DNA of 64,000 nt from Congregicoccus sp964517665. GTDB lineage: Bacteria > Verrucomicrobiota > Verrucomicrobiia > Opitutales > Opitutaceae. Shown one piece after another: positions 44,257 to 52,276 of this stretch. The DNA lies in the NCBI GenBank assembly GCA_964517665.1, contig CAZFCY010000004.1, positions 1-64,000 on the forward strand, given 5' to 3'. A program made the translations under genes and the position numbers. Numbering within the stretch: the first letter of the stretch is position 1; each line of letters opens with the position of its first letter. The notes beneath the pieces are model-generated. The model saw only the letters and a program-made list of their open reading frames with translations. It had not been told where the DNA came from and made no database searches.

Positions 44257-46618
44257 TCGCCACCGTCGTGCCCAGCGCCGAAACGACCGGGATCGCGCTG
44301 AAGGCGAGCACGGCGAACGCCGCGGCCGTGGTCAGCCCGGCCAGCCGGATCGACGGCGGCGGCGTTTGCTCCCGCCGGGCATGGTCGCTCGCGAAGATCG
44401 CGTAGTCGAAACAGAGGCAGGCCGCCAGCAGCGTGGCGAGCAGGTGGAAAAGGTTGATCGTCACGCCCGCGAGCCCGAAACAGCCAAGTGTGAAAAGGCA
44501 GGCGAAGGCCGGGATGAGGAGGATGGCCGTGGCGCGGCGCGGACCGACGAAAAGCACGACGACGACTGCCGCGATCAGCACGCCCCGGAGGCTGATCCGC
44601 ATCGTCGCTTCACGATAGTCGGAGAAGACGCGGTTGAGTGTCGCGAGCTGGTTGAGCGCGATGGTGGAGGAGCCCGCCGGCGGCTCGATCGGCGTTTCGC
44701 TCTCGAGGAAGGAAACGAACCAGAAGGGCGGGTGTTGCGCCTGCAACGCCATGCCCGCGGGTCCGTGCAGCACGCGCGCGAAATCCCCGAGAAGCTCCTC
44801 GTAGGAACCCATCTCTTCGCGGGCGCGAACCTCGCGCCAGGCCTCGAAGAACGGCGCGAACGCCTCCGCTTCATACGAGGCGGCCTCGAGCGCCGCGCGA
44901 AGCTCCGTATCCAGATTTCCAAGACGGGAAAGCCGCGCCGGAAATGCGCGCCACGCCCCGGCCGTTGGCAGCGCGAGGCCCAGCGAGGAAACCGTCGCGT
45001 CCGGAACGCGCGCGCGCGCCCAGGCGGAGAACTCCTCCAGCGCCTCCCTCGCGCCGGCCGGCGTTTCGCCGATGGAGAGCTGGATGTGGCTGCCGCGGCT
45101 TTCACCGAAGCGCGCGCGCACGGCCGCGTCGTTGGCCGCCAGGTCGCCCGCGGGGATGTCCAGCTCGCGGATGTCGTCGTGCCAGCGCAGCCTCCAGGGG
45201 CCGAGGATCGCGACGAGCGCGAGTATTGAAAAAACAACTACGGCGAAGAGGCGCGTGAGACGCGGCGAAAGCGCGCGCACCGGCGACCACGTTGCCGCGC
45301 GGCGGGTGGAGATGAGCGCTCCGCCCGTGCAAAAATACCACAAGAGCGCGCCGCCGAGGGCGCAGATCAGGCCGGAGGCGACGAACATGCCGATCGCCCG
45401 GATGACAGGCAGTTCCGAAAACCAGAGCGCCGAGAAGCCGACGATCGTGGTGAGCGCGCTCGCGAGCAGAGGCCGCAGCAGCGTGCCGAGTTTTTCCCCG
45501 GCGGACGATCGCCCGAAAAGGTGAAACCCGTAGTCGATCGCGACGCCGGCGAGGAGCGAGCCCACGATCAGCACCATCACGGGGAGGCGTTCGAAGACCG
45601 TGAGCGTAAAACACCACGCGCCCGCCGTCGCGAAGACAAGGACAGGCAAGAGGTGAAACACGTCGCGAAGGCGGCGCAGGAAAACGGCGGTGACAAGCAG
45701 CACGGCGACGAACGACGCGGTGTTGAGGCTCCCGAGTTCCGCCTTGATCCGCGCGCGGCTCGCCGCGGCGAAGCGGGCGACGGAGGTCCATTCCACCGTG
45801 GCCGCGGGATCGTGCGCGCGCAGGGCGTCGCCGGCGGCGGCCACGGCGGCGAAAAGCTGATCCTGCGCTTCATCGTGCAGGGGCGAGTCCTTCAGCTCCG
45901 CCCAGACCAGCTCGCCGCCGGCTGTCGCGCCGGTGAGCGCCTCGGTCGCGGAAGCCGGGAGTGTTTCGACGAGCCCCGGAATCAGAAGCAGCGGATCGGC
46001 CGGAATGATCTGCTCGTAAGCGCCCGCCGCCGGCGTTTGCAGGAACTGATCCAGCTCGCGCACGATGATCCCGGCCAGCGCCTTCGATGCATCCTCCGCG
46101 GGCTCATCCTGGGCCGGCTCCGAAGGTAGGAGCGGTTTCAGCCGCGGTTCATTTGCGGTTTGCCCCGGCTGGATCGCGGCTGAAGCCGCTCCTGCATTTT
46201 CCCCCGCGGCGGCGTGCTGCTCCAGCCATTGCGGAAGCAACAGGCGCATCCGGTTTTCGAATACATACGCGCCGATGCTTTCGCGCTGTCCCGGATCGGA
46301 AAGCGACAGCACCTCGGCGAACACGCCCGCGCTCCGCAGGCTGTCCGTGAAGGCGACAGCGGCGGCTTCGAAACGCTCCGGCTGCGCAGCCGCGCCGTTT
46401 CCCGGTTGTAGTGAAAAAAGCACTACACGCGCCTGTTTCTCGCTCGCGAGCGAGCGCACGAGGGCCAGCTCCGGCGCGGTTTCCCCGTCGGGGATGAGGT
46501 CGAGCACGTCGGTCGAGATGCGCGTCCGGTAGTCGAATGTCGCCAGCCGCCACCCGGCCAGGGCGAGGCAGGCGACGAGAATGAACCAGGCGACAAACTG
46601 GCCGCGGCGCGCGCGCAT
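44183..46618 (-). CDS. MMPL/RND-type exporter of the aryl-polyene-like cluster; contains a translated REP repeat
   Basis: The protein has 811 residues. One N-terminal helix, a large periplasmic loop, then five to six helices (from about 295) with a GVAIDYGFHLFG motif near 345, a second loop and further helices after about 690 give the duplicated MMPL plan. It is the last gene of the minus-strand lipid cluster and matches the exporter found in aryl polyene clusters. About 23 residues of the first periplasmic loop are encoded by a REP palindrome (46127-46195). It starts 3 nt after the LolA-like gene. Confidence 0.82.
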   Translation of the reverse strand: MRARRGQFVAWFILVACLALAGWRLATFDYRTRISTDVLDLIPDGETAPELALVRSLASEKQARVVLFSLQPGNGAAAQPERFEAAAVAFTDSLRSAGVFAEVLSLSDPGQRESIGAYVFENRMRLLLPQWLEQHAAAGENAGAASAAIQPGQTANEPRLKPLLPSEPAQDEPAEDASKALAGIIVRELDQFLQTPAAGAYEQIIPADPLLLIPGLVETLPASATEALTGATAGGELVWAELKDSPLHDEAQDQLFAAVAAAGDALRAHDPAATVEWTSVARFAAASRARIKAELGSLNTASFVAVLLVTAVFLRRLRDVFHLLPVLVFATAGAWCFTLTVFERLPVMVLIVGSLLAGVAIDYGFHLFGRSSAGEKLGTLLRPLLASALTTIVGFSALWFSELPVIRAIGMFVASGLICALGGALLWYFCTGGALISTRRAATWSPVRALSPRLTRLFAVVVFSILALVAILGPWRLRWHDDIRELDIPAGDLAANDAAVRARFGESRGSHIQLSIGETPAGAREALEEFSAWARARVPDATVSSLGLALPTAGAWRAFPARLSRLGNLDTELRAALEAASYEAEAFAPFFEAWREVRAREEMGSYEELLGDFARVLHGPAGMALQAQHPPFWFVSFLESETPIEPPAGSSTIALNQLATLNRVFSDYREATMRISLRGVLIAAVVVVLFVGPRRATAILLIPAFACLFTLGCFGLAGVTINLFHLLATLLAACLCFDYAIFASDHARREQTPPPSIRLAGLTTAAAFAVLAFSAIPVVSALGTTVAISVLVTLATLELLPALARPRADRR
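46127..46195. repeat. REP-type palindrome inside the MMPL coding sequence
   Basis: Arms at 46127-46146 and 46175-46195 share the REP core seen at 17678-17744 (GGAGCGG-TTCAGCCGCG), with one mismatch between arms. Read on the minus strand it encodes AGAASAAIQPGQTANEPRL and a few more residues in frame, with no stop, as a Gly/Ala/Pro-rich linker. Confidence 0.8.
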
Positions 46619-46621
46619 GCG

Positions 46622-47359
46622 TCAGCGAAACCAGCGCTTCAACTCCTCGTCGCTGAAAACCACCTGCGTTTCGGTGCTGTCGATCTGGATCTGCACCAGT
46701 TGCCCGGAGGCGTGCTTGAAGGCGATGCGCGTGACGGCTTCGCCTTCGCCCGTGACCTGGATCGGGCCGACGCGCAGGTCGCGCGCCTCCTTGTCTTCAC
46801 GCGGGGCAAACTCGAGCCACCACAGGTCGCCGGTTCTCGCGCCGCGCACGTTGAAGTGCTCTCCGATGCGCGGCAGATCGAAGCCGAGGATTGGCAGCAG
46901 AGCCACCGGCGCGGGGTCGCCGCCGCCGCGATCCCCGCGGATGTTGCGCGAGCGTCCCTGCCGGTCGCGCAGGACGATCCCCTCGTCGTCCACGATCAAG
47001 GCGCGCGCCTGCCGCCCGGTGTAGCGCAGGCTGAGCCCGCGCTCGCGGGCAAAACGCATTTCTCCGTGCAAGCGCACGACGTCCTTCTTGAAGGAAAACC
47101 GTCGTGTCTCGGTGAAGGTGGAGCGCAGCGGCTGTTTCCCCGCAAGGCTTTCGAAAAGCGAGGCCCACTCCGCGTCCGGATTCGCGAGATCGATCGGCGC
47201 AAGCTCCGGCTGGATGCGCGCGGCCGCCGGCGGCATTTCTTCGGCCTCGCTCGCGCGCACGGGCGTCAGCGCGGCGATGAGCGCGACTGTCGCCGATGCC
47301 GCGACGCGGACCACCAGCGCCAGAGGAGAAACTCGACGATCAAGCGAGTGTGCAGCCAT
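46622..47359 (-). CDS. LolA-like periplasmic lipid/lipoprotein carrier
   Basis: The protein has 245 residues. A signal peptide (about 11-38, ending near VRASEA) leads to a LolA-type beta sheet: PLRSTFTETRRFSFKKDVVRLHGEMRFARERGLSLRY near 75-110, VDDEGIVLRDRQG near 122 and VQIQIDSTETQVVFSDEEL near 223. LolA-like proteins in aryl polyene clusters are thought to move the lipid product across the periplasm. The chosen start gives a 94-nt overlap with the GT2 gene end. A later GTG in the signal region would shorten that overlap, so the exact start is uncertain. Confidence 0.78.
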   Translation of the reverse strand: MAAHSLDRRVSPLALVVRVAASATVALIAALTPVRASEAEEMPPAAARIQPELAPIDLANPDAEWASLFESLAGKQPLRSTFTETRRFSFKKDVVRLHGEMRFARERGLSLRYTGRQARALIVDDEGIVLRDRQGRSRNIRGDRGGGDPAPVALLPILGFDLPRIGEHFNVRGARTGDLWWLEFAPREDKEARDLRVGPIQVTGEGEAVTRIAFKHASGQLVQIQIDSTETQVVFSDEELKRWFR

Positions 47360-48039
47360 ATCATGCGGAAGTTGTCGCGAACGTAGTGAAAATGCGAGAT
47401 CCCTCCCGCCGACGGCGGCAGGTAGCGGCACGGCGCCGGCAGGTTGAGCGTGGGCACGCCCTGCCAGACGAGTCGCACCGCCACCTCGGGATCGAAGTCG
47501 TAGTGCCGCGCGCCCGAGGTCCGGCCCATCACCTCGACCAATGGTTGCAGGGGATAGACACGAAATCCGAAAAGCGGATCGTGGATGGCCGAGCCGAGCG
47601 TTTCGAATTTCACCAGGCCGATGCTGAGCTTGCGGCCTTGCAGCCGGATTTGCGGCGCTTCCGGGCCGAAGACGGGACGGCCCAACACGAGGCGTTCCGG
47701 ATGCGCGATGGAAGCGTCCAGAAACGCGCCGATCATTTCCGCCGGGTGCTGGCGGTCTGCGTCCATCACGAGCGCATGGGTGAAGCCGGCGCGCAGCGCC
47801 TCGTGCGCGCCGACGAGCACGGCCGCGCCCTTGCCGCCGTTCTTCGCGCGCCGCAGCACGCGCAGCCCGGGCGTGGTCGCGCACATCGCTTCGACCGCGC
47901 GTTCGCTCCGGTCCGTGCTGCCATCGACCACGACCCACACGGGGTTCCACTCCCGCACGGCTTCGCGCACGGTCTGCTCGAGCAACGCCCCGGAGTTGTA
48001 ACTCGGGATGAGAACAAGATGTGTGGTTGAAAGCGGCAC
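47266..48039 (-). CDS. GT2 glycosyltransferase of the lipid cluster
   Basis: The protein has 257 residues from a GTG at 48039. GT2 motifs are visible: LVLIPSYNSGALLEQTV near 8, VVVDGSTDRSERAVE near 37, GGKGAAVLVGAHEALRAGF near 69 and the DxD in LVMDADRQHP near 91. A C-terminal amphipathic stretch (MIWLHTRLIVEFLLWRWW) may bind the membrane. In aryl polyene clusters a GT2 often modifies the lipid head. The frame is open upstream to 48360, but that part is repeat DNA, so the GTG was chosen. No strong ribosome-binding site is seen. Confidence 0.75.
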   Translation of the reverse strand: MPLSTTHLVLIPSYNSGALLEQTVREAVREWNPVWVVVDGSTDRSERAVEAMCATTPGLRVLRRAKNGGKGAAVLVGAHEALRAGFTHALVMDADRQHPAEMIGAFLDASIAHPERLVLGRPVFGPEAPQIRLQGRKLSIGLVKFETLGSAIHDPLFGFRVYPLQPLVEVMGRTSGARHYDFDPEVAVRLVWQGVPTLNLPAPCRYLPPSAGGISHFHYVRDNFRMIWLHTRLIVEFLLWRWWSASRHRRQSRSSPR

Positions 48040-48070
48040 TGAGTTGTCAGAATGGATGCTGGCTCGAGGA

Positions 48071-48150
48071 GCGCGGACATTCCCGCCCGCAGTTTGAGAG
48101 CCACGGTGCGCTGTGCCCGGTCGCGAAACCGCGGGCAGGAATGCCCGCGC
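48071..48150. repeat. Inverted repeat, 20-bp arms (GCGCGGGCATTCC-type)
   Basis: The arms 48071-48090 and 48131-48150 match at 18 of 20 positions as reverse complements (GCGCGGACATTCCCGCCCGC against its partner). It belongs to the GC-rich hairpin type also seen at 37314-37404. Confidence 0.65.
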
Positions 48151-48173
48151 CCCTGGAAAAGGGTGAATCCGAT

Positions 48174-48342
48174 CCGGTCCGGGGAACACACGCGTCCCGC
48201 GTGTTGTTTTCGGCGTCTCGCCGAAAACCGGGTGGCGTCCATCTGCGTTGATATAGGCTTCGCATCGGATGCCGTCCGCGGTCGGAAGGCCCGGGCGGGA
48301 CGCCCGAGCCAACACGCGGGACGCGTGTGTTCCCCGGACCGG
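48174..48342. repeat. MITE-like element: 33-bp perfect inverted repeats around 103 nt
   Basis: The arms 48174-48206 and 48310-48342 are perfect reverse complements (starting CCGGTCCGGGGAACACACGC). The spacer contains a second hairpin (TTTTCGGCG-TCT-CGCCGAAAA at 48207-48227) and a GGGCGGGACGCCC word near its right end. No clear target-site duplication is seen at the ends. Confidence 0.75.
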
Positions 48343-48369
48343 TGCGGGCGGTTGATGCATGCTTCGCGT

Positions 48370-49128
48370 TCAAGGCTGGCTCGTTGGTTTCTCCAACGCC
48401 TCGCGCAGGCGCGCCTCGACTTCGCGCGTCAGTTGCGCGGCCGGGATCGAGGCGGCGTTGTCCCAGCGGCGGTCGAGCCGCACGATCACGCGCGCGGGCA
48501 TCACGGTCGGCATTTTCCACCACGGGCGGCCGCGCGTGGTGAGGCCTTCCGTGGCGTGAAGGACGACGAGCTGCACCGGCGCCTGCGCGCGCGCCGCGAT
48601 GAGCGCGAAGCCGGCCTGTAGTGGCCCGACGGGTACGCCGGGCGCGGTGCGCGTGCCTTCGGGAAAGATCAGGAGCGAGCGCCCGGCGAGGACGCGCGCG
48701 GCGGAGTCGCGCACGGCATCCACGCCGCCGCCGCCCGAGGCGTATCCGGCCAGCACCGCGACCGGGCCGATCGCGGGATTGCGCAACAGCTTCGGCTTGA
48801 AGACGCAGATCGCGTCGGGAAGTCGCGACAGCAGAAACAGCGCGTCGAGCAACCCCGGGTGGTTCGCCACGTAGACCGTCTTTTCCGGCAGCGGCCGGTC
48901 GAAGCCGATCCACCTCATGCGCAGGGTTCCCGACCAGCGAAAGATGCGCACGTAGAGCTGGAAGAGGCGCTGGAGCGAGCGGCGCACGAAGCGCGAGCGC
49001 CCTTCCGCGGGCGGCAGGAGCGTGAGCGGCAGGAAGGCGAGCGTGAGCAGCAGGCCGCCGCCGCCGAAGACCGCCCACGCCGTCCAATAGACGAGTTGAA
49101 AATAAGCGTTCTTCAGGCCTTTGAGCAT
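48370..49128 (-). CDS. PlsC-type lysophospholipid acyltransferase
   Basis: The protein has 252 residues. An N-terminal membrane helix (about 14-38) precedes the acyltransferase motifs NHPGLLDALF (the HX4D box, near 90) and FPEGTRT near 156. The usual PlsC is 1-acylglycerol-3-phosphate acyltransferase, but in aryl polyene clusters such enzymes attach the polyene acyl chain to a lipid. It overlaps the LpxL-like gene by 16 nt. The frame remains open far upstream inside that neighbour; the ATG at 49128 was chosen. Confidence 0.8.
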   Translation of the reverse strand: MLKGLKNAYFQLVYWTAWAVFGGGGLLLTLAFLPLTLLPPAEGRSRFVRRSLQRLFQLYVRIFRWSGTLRMRWIGFDRPLPEKTVYVANHPGLLDALFLLSRLPDAICVFKPKLLRNPAIGPVAVLAGYASGGGGVDAVRDSAARVLAGRSLLIFPEGTRTAPGVPVGPLQAGFALIAARAQAPVQLVVLHATEGLTTRGRPWWKMPTVMPARVIVRLDRRWDNAASIPAAQLTREVEARLREALEKPTSQP

Positions 49129-50066
49129 GGTTCCTCGCGCGTCGCCACGGGATTGAGTTCCGTGAAGTTGAACCACACATACGGGTGGGTCTTCAACAAA
49201 GTCTCGATCCGGGAGAGGAACTCCTGAAAGTGCCGCCGCGCGCGGGCGAGCGTCTCTCGGCGGCTCTCGCCCGGCTCGACGCGAAACACCGGCGAATCGT
49301 GCAGCAGCGAGCGCGTCGCCGTCTCCTGGATGCCGACGGAGAGGATGACCGGACGCCCGAGCAGGATCGCGAGATGATAGATCGTGAACGGGAAAAGCCG
49401 GCGCGCGCCGAGAAACTCGAACGCCTCCATCCGCGCTGTGAAATCCACGCGGTCGCATTGCAGCGCGATCGCCGCGCTGCTTTCCGCCGCCTCCTTGAGC
49501 GCGAAGATCATCTCGCCGGGATCGTTGATCCAGATGAAGTGGATGAACTCCCTGAAGCGCTCGCCGAGTCTCGTCGTGTCCTCCGAGTTGCCGACGCGCA
49601 GCCGCACGATTGAAACCTTCCGGTGGTGCCGCCCGCCGAGCATGAACCCGAGCAGGTCGGACACGCCGATGTGAAAGGTCCCCAGCAGCACCGGGAAGCC
49701 GTCCTTCAGCCACTCGGGAAACCCCGCGCACTCCGGCGTCATGTCGCACTGGTGACGCCGGCCGTTGACGACGCGCAGCTTGAGCGTGAGCGACTCCTGG
49801 AAGGCGAAGAAATGGCGGAAGACGTCCCGCAGCGTCGGCTCCCGGCCCAGCACGCGCGCGAGGTAGGCGCGCGAGTGTTTGCGCTCCGCCGGCATCGCCG
49901 CCACCGCGACCCAGGTGCCGAGCATGCGCAGCGGCCGGCAGATCCATTCCGGGAGGATGCGGTCCGCGAGGCGCAGGACCGCGTATCCCCAATCCGGCCC
50001 CGGATTTCGCCGCGCGCGGGCCGCCTCCGGCGCTTGCGCATGTGCCGGGGGAGTGGTCACCGCCAT
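49113..50066 (-). CDS. LpxL/HtrB-like acyltransferase
   Basis: The protein has 317 residues. It has the lipid A acyltransferase family layout: an HX4D box (LLGTFHIGVSDLLGF near 130), an Arg-rich phosphate contact (RLRVGNSEDTTRLGERFREF near 157), ALQCDRVDF near 205 and a C-terminal NFTELNP stretch. In aryl polyene clusters an HtrB-like enzyme works with a PlsC-like one to build the final lipid. No clear signal anchor is seen at the N-terminus. It overlaps the neighbouring gene by 10 nt on the 5' side. Confidence 0.78.
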   Translation of the reverse strand: MAVTTPPAHAQAPEAARARRNPGPDWGYAVLRLADRILPEWICRPLRMLGTWVAVAAMPAERKHSRAYLARVLGREPTLRDVFRHFFAFQESLTLKLRVVNGRRHQCDMTPECAGFPEWLKDGFPVLLGTFHIGVSDLLGFMLGGRHHRKVSIVRLRVGNSEDTTRLGERFREFIHFIWINDPGEMIFALKEAAESSAAIALQCDRVDFTARMEAFEFLGARRLFPFTIYHLAILLGRPVILSVGIQETATRSLLHDSPVFRVEPGESRRETLARARRHFQEFLSRIETLLKTHPYVWFNFTELNPVATREEPCSKA

Positions 50067-50710
50067 GCCAGTTTCGCGCGCCAGCCCGGAGCGATTTCGC
50101 CTTCGAAAGGCTCCCGCTTTTTCGACAGATCGAAGAACGCCGCCAGCCCGAGCCCGGTGGCGGCATCGGCGGGCTCCATGACGAGGCGGGCAAGGGAATC
50201 CTCACGCGGCTCGCGGCCGAGCAGCAGCGCGAAACCGAAACCGCGGTCGCTCGCCACGCCGTGCTCGAGCAGGTAGGTCCCGCGCTCCTCGCCCCCGCAG
50301 ACCACGACCTCCGCGGCTTCGGCCAGCGCCGCGACCGCGAGAGCCTGGCCCGCGAGAAACCTGTCACCAGAAAGTGGATACAACTCACGCGCGGGCTGCT
50401 GCCGCCCGATCAGGCCCTGTTGCGCGCCGCTCGGATGGATCGAGGTCTGGAAGAGGGTGGGGCTGGGCGAGGGAAAACTGTCGAGATACGCTTCGAGCGC
50501 GCGGCTCTCGCCGTAGGACGAGGCATAGACGATCACCGCCGGCTCCCCGGATTCGATCTCGCGCAGCGCGCCGCCCACGAGCATGCCGAGCTGCGTCATC
50601 CGCCGCACCGCCCCGGGCGCGAAGCGGTCGCGCAACCGCTCGCGGGTCTCCGCCGGGGTCTCTTCGCCCGCGTCGTCCACCGCCAGTTTCTGTATCCAGA
50701 GTTCAAACAT
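50057..50710 (-). CDS. Beta-ketoacyl synthase chain-length-factor-like protein (Ketoacyl-synt_2)
   Basis: The protein has 217 residues. It matches the N-terminal half of a ketosynthase fold: AVRRMTQLGMLVGGALREIESG near 35-56, VIVYASSYGESRALEAYLDSF near 60-80, SPTLFQTSIHPSGAQQGLIGR near 83-103 and VVVCGGEERGTYL near 136. Where a catalytic cysteine would sit there is none, as in chain-length factors. It overlaps the full ketosynthase gene by 8 nt and should form a heterodimer with it to set polyene length. PF13723-type proteins in this setting are known from aryl polyene clusters. Confidence 0.72.
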   Translation of the reverse strand: MFELWIQKLAVDDAGEETPAETRERLRDRFAPGAVRRMTQLGMLVGGALREIESGEPAVIVYASSYGESRALEAYLDSFPSPSPTLFQTSIHPSGAQQGLIGRQQPARELYPLSGDRFLAGQALAVAALAEAAEVVVCGGEERGTYLLEHGVASDRGFGFALLLGREPREDSLARLVMEPADAATGLGLAAFFDLSKKREPFEGEIAPGWRAKLAWR

Positions 50711-51818
50711 GCGAAACGAGCAGCGCGGCGTGCGCGCCGCCGAAGGCGTTGCTGGCGCAGACGGCGCCGTCGAAACCGCGATTGTCGAAGGCCTCGAGCG
50801 CGACCTCGCCGGTGAAGGTCGGTTCCCCGCTGCCGACCGTGCCCGGCGTGCGGCCCGCTTTCATCGCCTCGAGCACGATGGCCAGTTCCACCAGGCCGCA
50901 GCTTCCCAGGGTGTGGCCGAGGCTGCCCTTCCAGCCGACCAGCGGCGCGCCGGGGAAATGAGCCGCGAGCGCCGTGGCCTCGAGCCGGCCCGCCTCGAGC
51001 GTGCCGGTGCCGTGCCCCTTCGTCCACACCCGCCGGCCGCGGAGCGCGGGCGCGAGCAGCTCGAGGCACGCGGCGAAACCGGAACCATCCGCGCGGTTGG
51101 CGGTGAAGTGATGCATCTCGTTGTACAGGCTCTGGCCCTCCAGCAACCAGTCGCCGCGGTCACGTGTGACGACCGCGAAGGCGGCGCCGTCGCCCAGCCC
51201 GATCGCGCCGATCTCGCGCTCCTGGTAGGGGGCGGGAAAGTCGCCGTTGAGGATTTTCAGGGCATTGAATCCCCCGGCGACGAACGGGCTGAGAAAATCG
51301 AAGGAAAAAACCAGCGCCGATTCCGCCCCGCCCGCGCGCACCGCGCGCGAGGCCAGGATGAGGCCGAGATGCGCCGAGACGCAGGCGTGCGAAACGACCG
51401 TGACGTTTTCCCCCCAGCCGAGCTGCCCGCGCAGCCACTCGACGCAGAGAAACGGCGCGCCGAAGGCCAGGTGCCGGTCGCTTCCGCCGCGCCGCCACGC
51501 GAGGAGATTGGCCACGCCGAAATTGCTGCTCGTGACGAAGACCGGGCGCCGCGCGCCGCCCCAGTCCTCCGAGGGCAGGCGCGCGGCCAGCTCCCGCGCC
51601 GCCGGCAGCCACGAGGGCGGCTCGGTCTCGTCGAACGCCCGGCCGGGCATCACGCTCAACGGCGCGAGGTCGCCGCCGTCGGCTCCGAGCGCGGGACGGG
51701 CGCGCAGGCTCACGCGTTTCTCGAGCAATGCAGCCAGCGTGGCCGGCGCATCGCCGAACGGCGTGATGCACCCGCTCGCGGCCAGCCGCGCCGCTCCGTC
51801 GTTCGAAACTCTTGCCAT
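50703..51818 (-). CDS. Beta-ketoacyl-ACP synthase (FabF-like, aryl-polyene type)
   Basis: The protein has 371 residues, somewhat shorter than FabF (about 410). Catalytic residues are all visible: C146 in SHACVSAHLG, His in KGHGTGT near 275 and His in KGSLGHTLGS near 308. The C-terminal Gly loop (ASNAFGGAHAALL) is present. It performs decarboxylative condensation of malonyl-ACP with the growing chain. Paired with the chain-length-factor-like protein and the ACP next to it, it fits a type II polyene synthase. Confidence 0.83.
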   Translation of the reverse strand: MARVSNDGAARLAASGCITPFGDAPATLAALLEKRVSLRARPALGADGGDLAPLSVMPGRAFDETEPPSWLPAARELAARLPSEDWGGARRPVFVTSSNFGVANLLAWRRGGSDRHLAFGAPFLCVEWLRGQLGWGENVTVVSHACVSAHLGLILASRAVRAGGAESALVFSFDFLSPFVAGGFNALKILNGDFPAPYQEREIGAIGLGDGAAFAVVTRDRGDWLLEGQSLYNEMHHFTANRADGSGFAACLELLAPALRGRRVWTKGHGTGTLEAGRLEATALAAHFPGAPLVGWKGSLGHTLGSCGLVELAIVLEAMKAGRTPGTVGSGEPTFTGEVALEAFDNRGFDGAVCASNAFGGAHAALLVSHV

Positions 51819-51852
51819 CGCGAAAATCCCGCCGGGCGGGAGGGGGGCGGTG

Positions 51853-52128
51853 TCAGCCGCCGGCGCCGCCCGCGCCCGAGCGGACTTGAATAAACTCGGC
51901 CAGGCTCGACACGCTTGCGAGCGCCTTGCGCGACTCTTCGCTGCTTTTGATCTTGATGCCGAATTCCTTCTCGATGCGCATCACAAGCTCGAGCACGTCG
52001 AGCGAGTCGAGGGAGAGGCCGGAGCCGATGAGCGGCTCGTGCTCGTCGATCTCTTCGGGCTGCACGCCCTCGAGTTTGAGCGTTTCGACGATGATGCGCT
52101 TCAGGCGAAGAGGTAGCGGTTCGTCCAT
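51853..52128 (-). CDS. Acyl carrier protein
   Basis: The protein has 91 residues from the ATG at 52128. The phosphopantetheine site is S42 in GLSLDSLDVLEL. The four-helix ACP pattern is clear (LKRIIVETLKLEGVQPEEI near 9-27, then ELVMRIEKEFGIKI near 47). The last ~12 residues are Gly/Ala-rich. It is the first gene of the cluster and shuttles acyl intermediates for the ketosynthase pair. Its dedicated gene supports a separate polyketide-like pathway rather than primary fatty acid synthesis. Confidence 0.86.
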   Translation of the reverse strand: MDEPLPLRLKRIIVETLKLEGVQPEEIDEHEPLIGSGLSLDSLDVLELVMRIEKEFGIKIKSSEESRKALASVSSLAEFIQVRSGAGGAGG

Positions 52129-52276
52129 GAGGAGAAACCACGAGGGAAACGCATGCCGCTCCAACGTGGCAAGCCCGGAGGCGCCCGCCCGGGCAAAACG
52201 GGATGGCGGCAGCCCGCCCCGGGAGGGGTGGGATCGATTTGTCCGGCTTCGCGGCCTCTCGGGTCTCGCGTTTCGC

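Larger units (their letters stand above)
48040..48369. other. 330-nt gene-free spacer filled with inverted repeats
   Basis: This spacer between the PlsC-like and GT2 genes holds two inverted repeats listed separately (48071-48150 and 48174-48342). Reading frames cross it, but their residues look like translated repeat. No promoter could be assigned. Confidence 0.6.

Noticed and set aside
48040..48360. N-terminal extension of the GT2 protein
   Set aside because: The frame is open, but the residues are translated inverted repeats and do not match GT2 proteins, which start near the LVLIPSYNSG segment.
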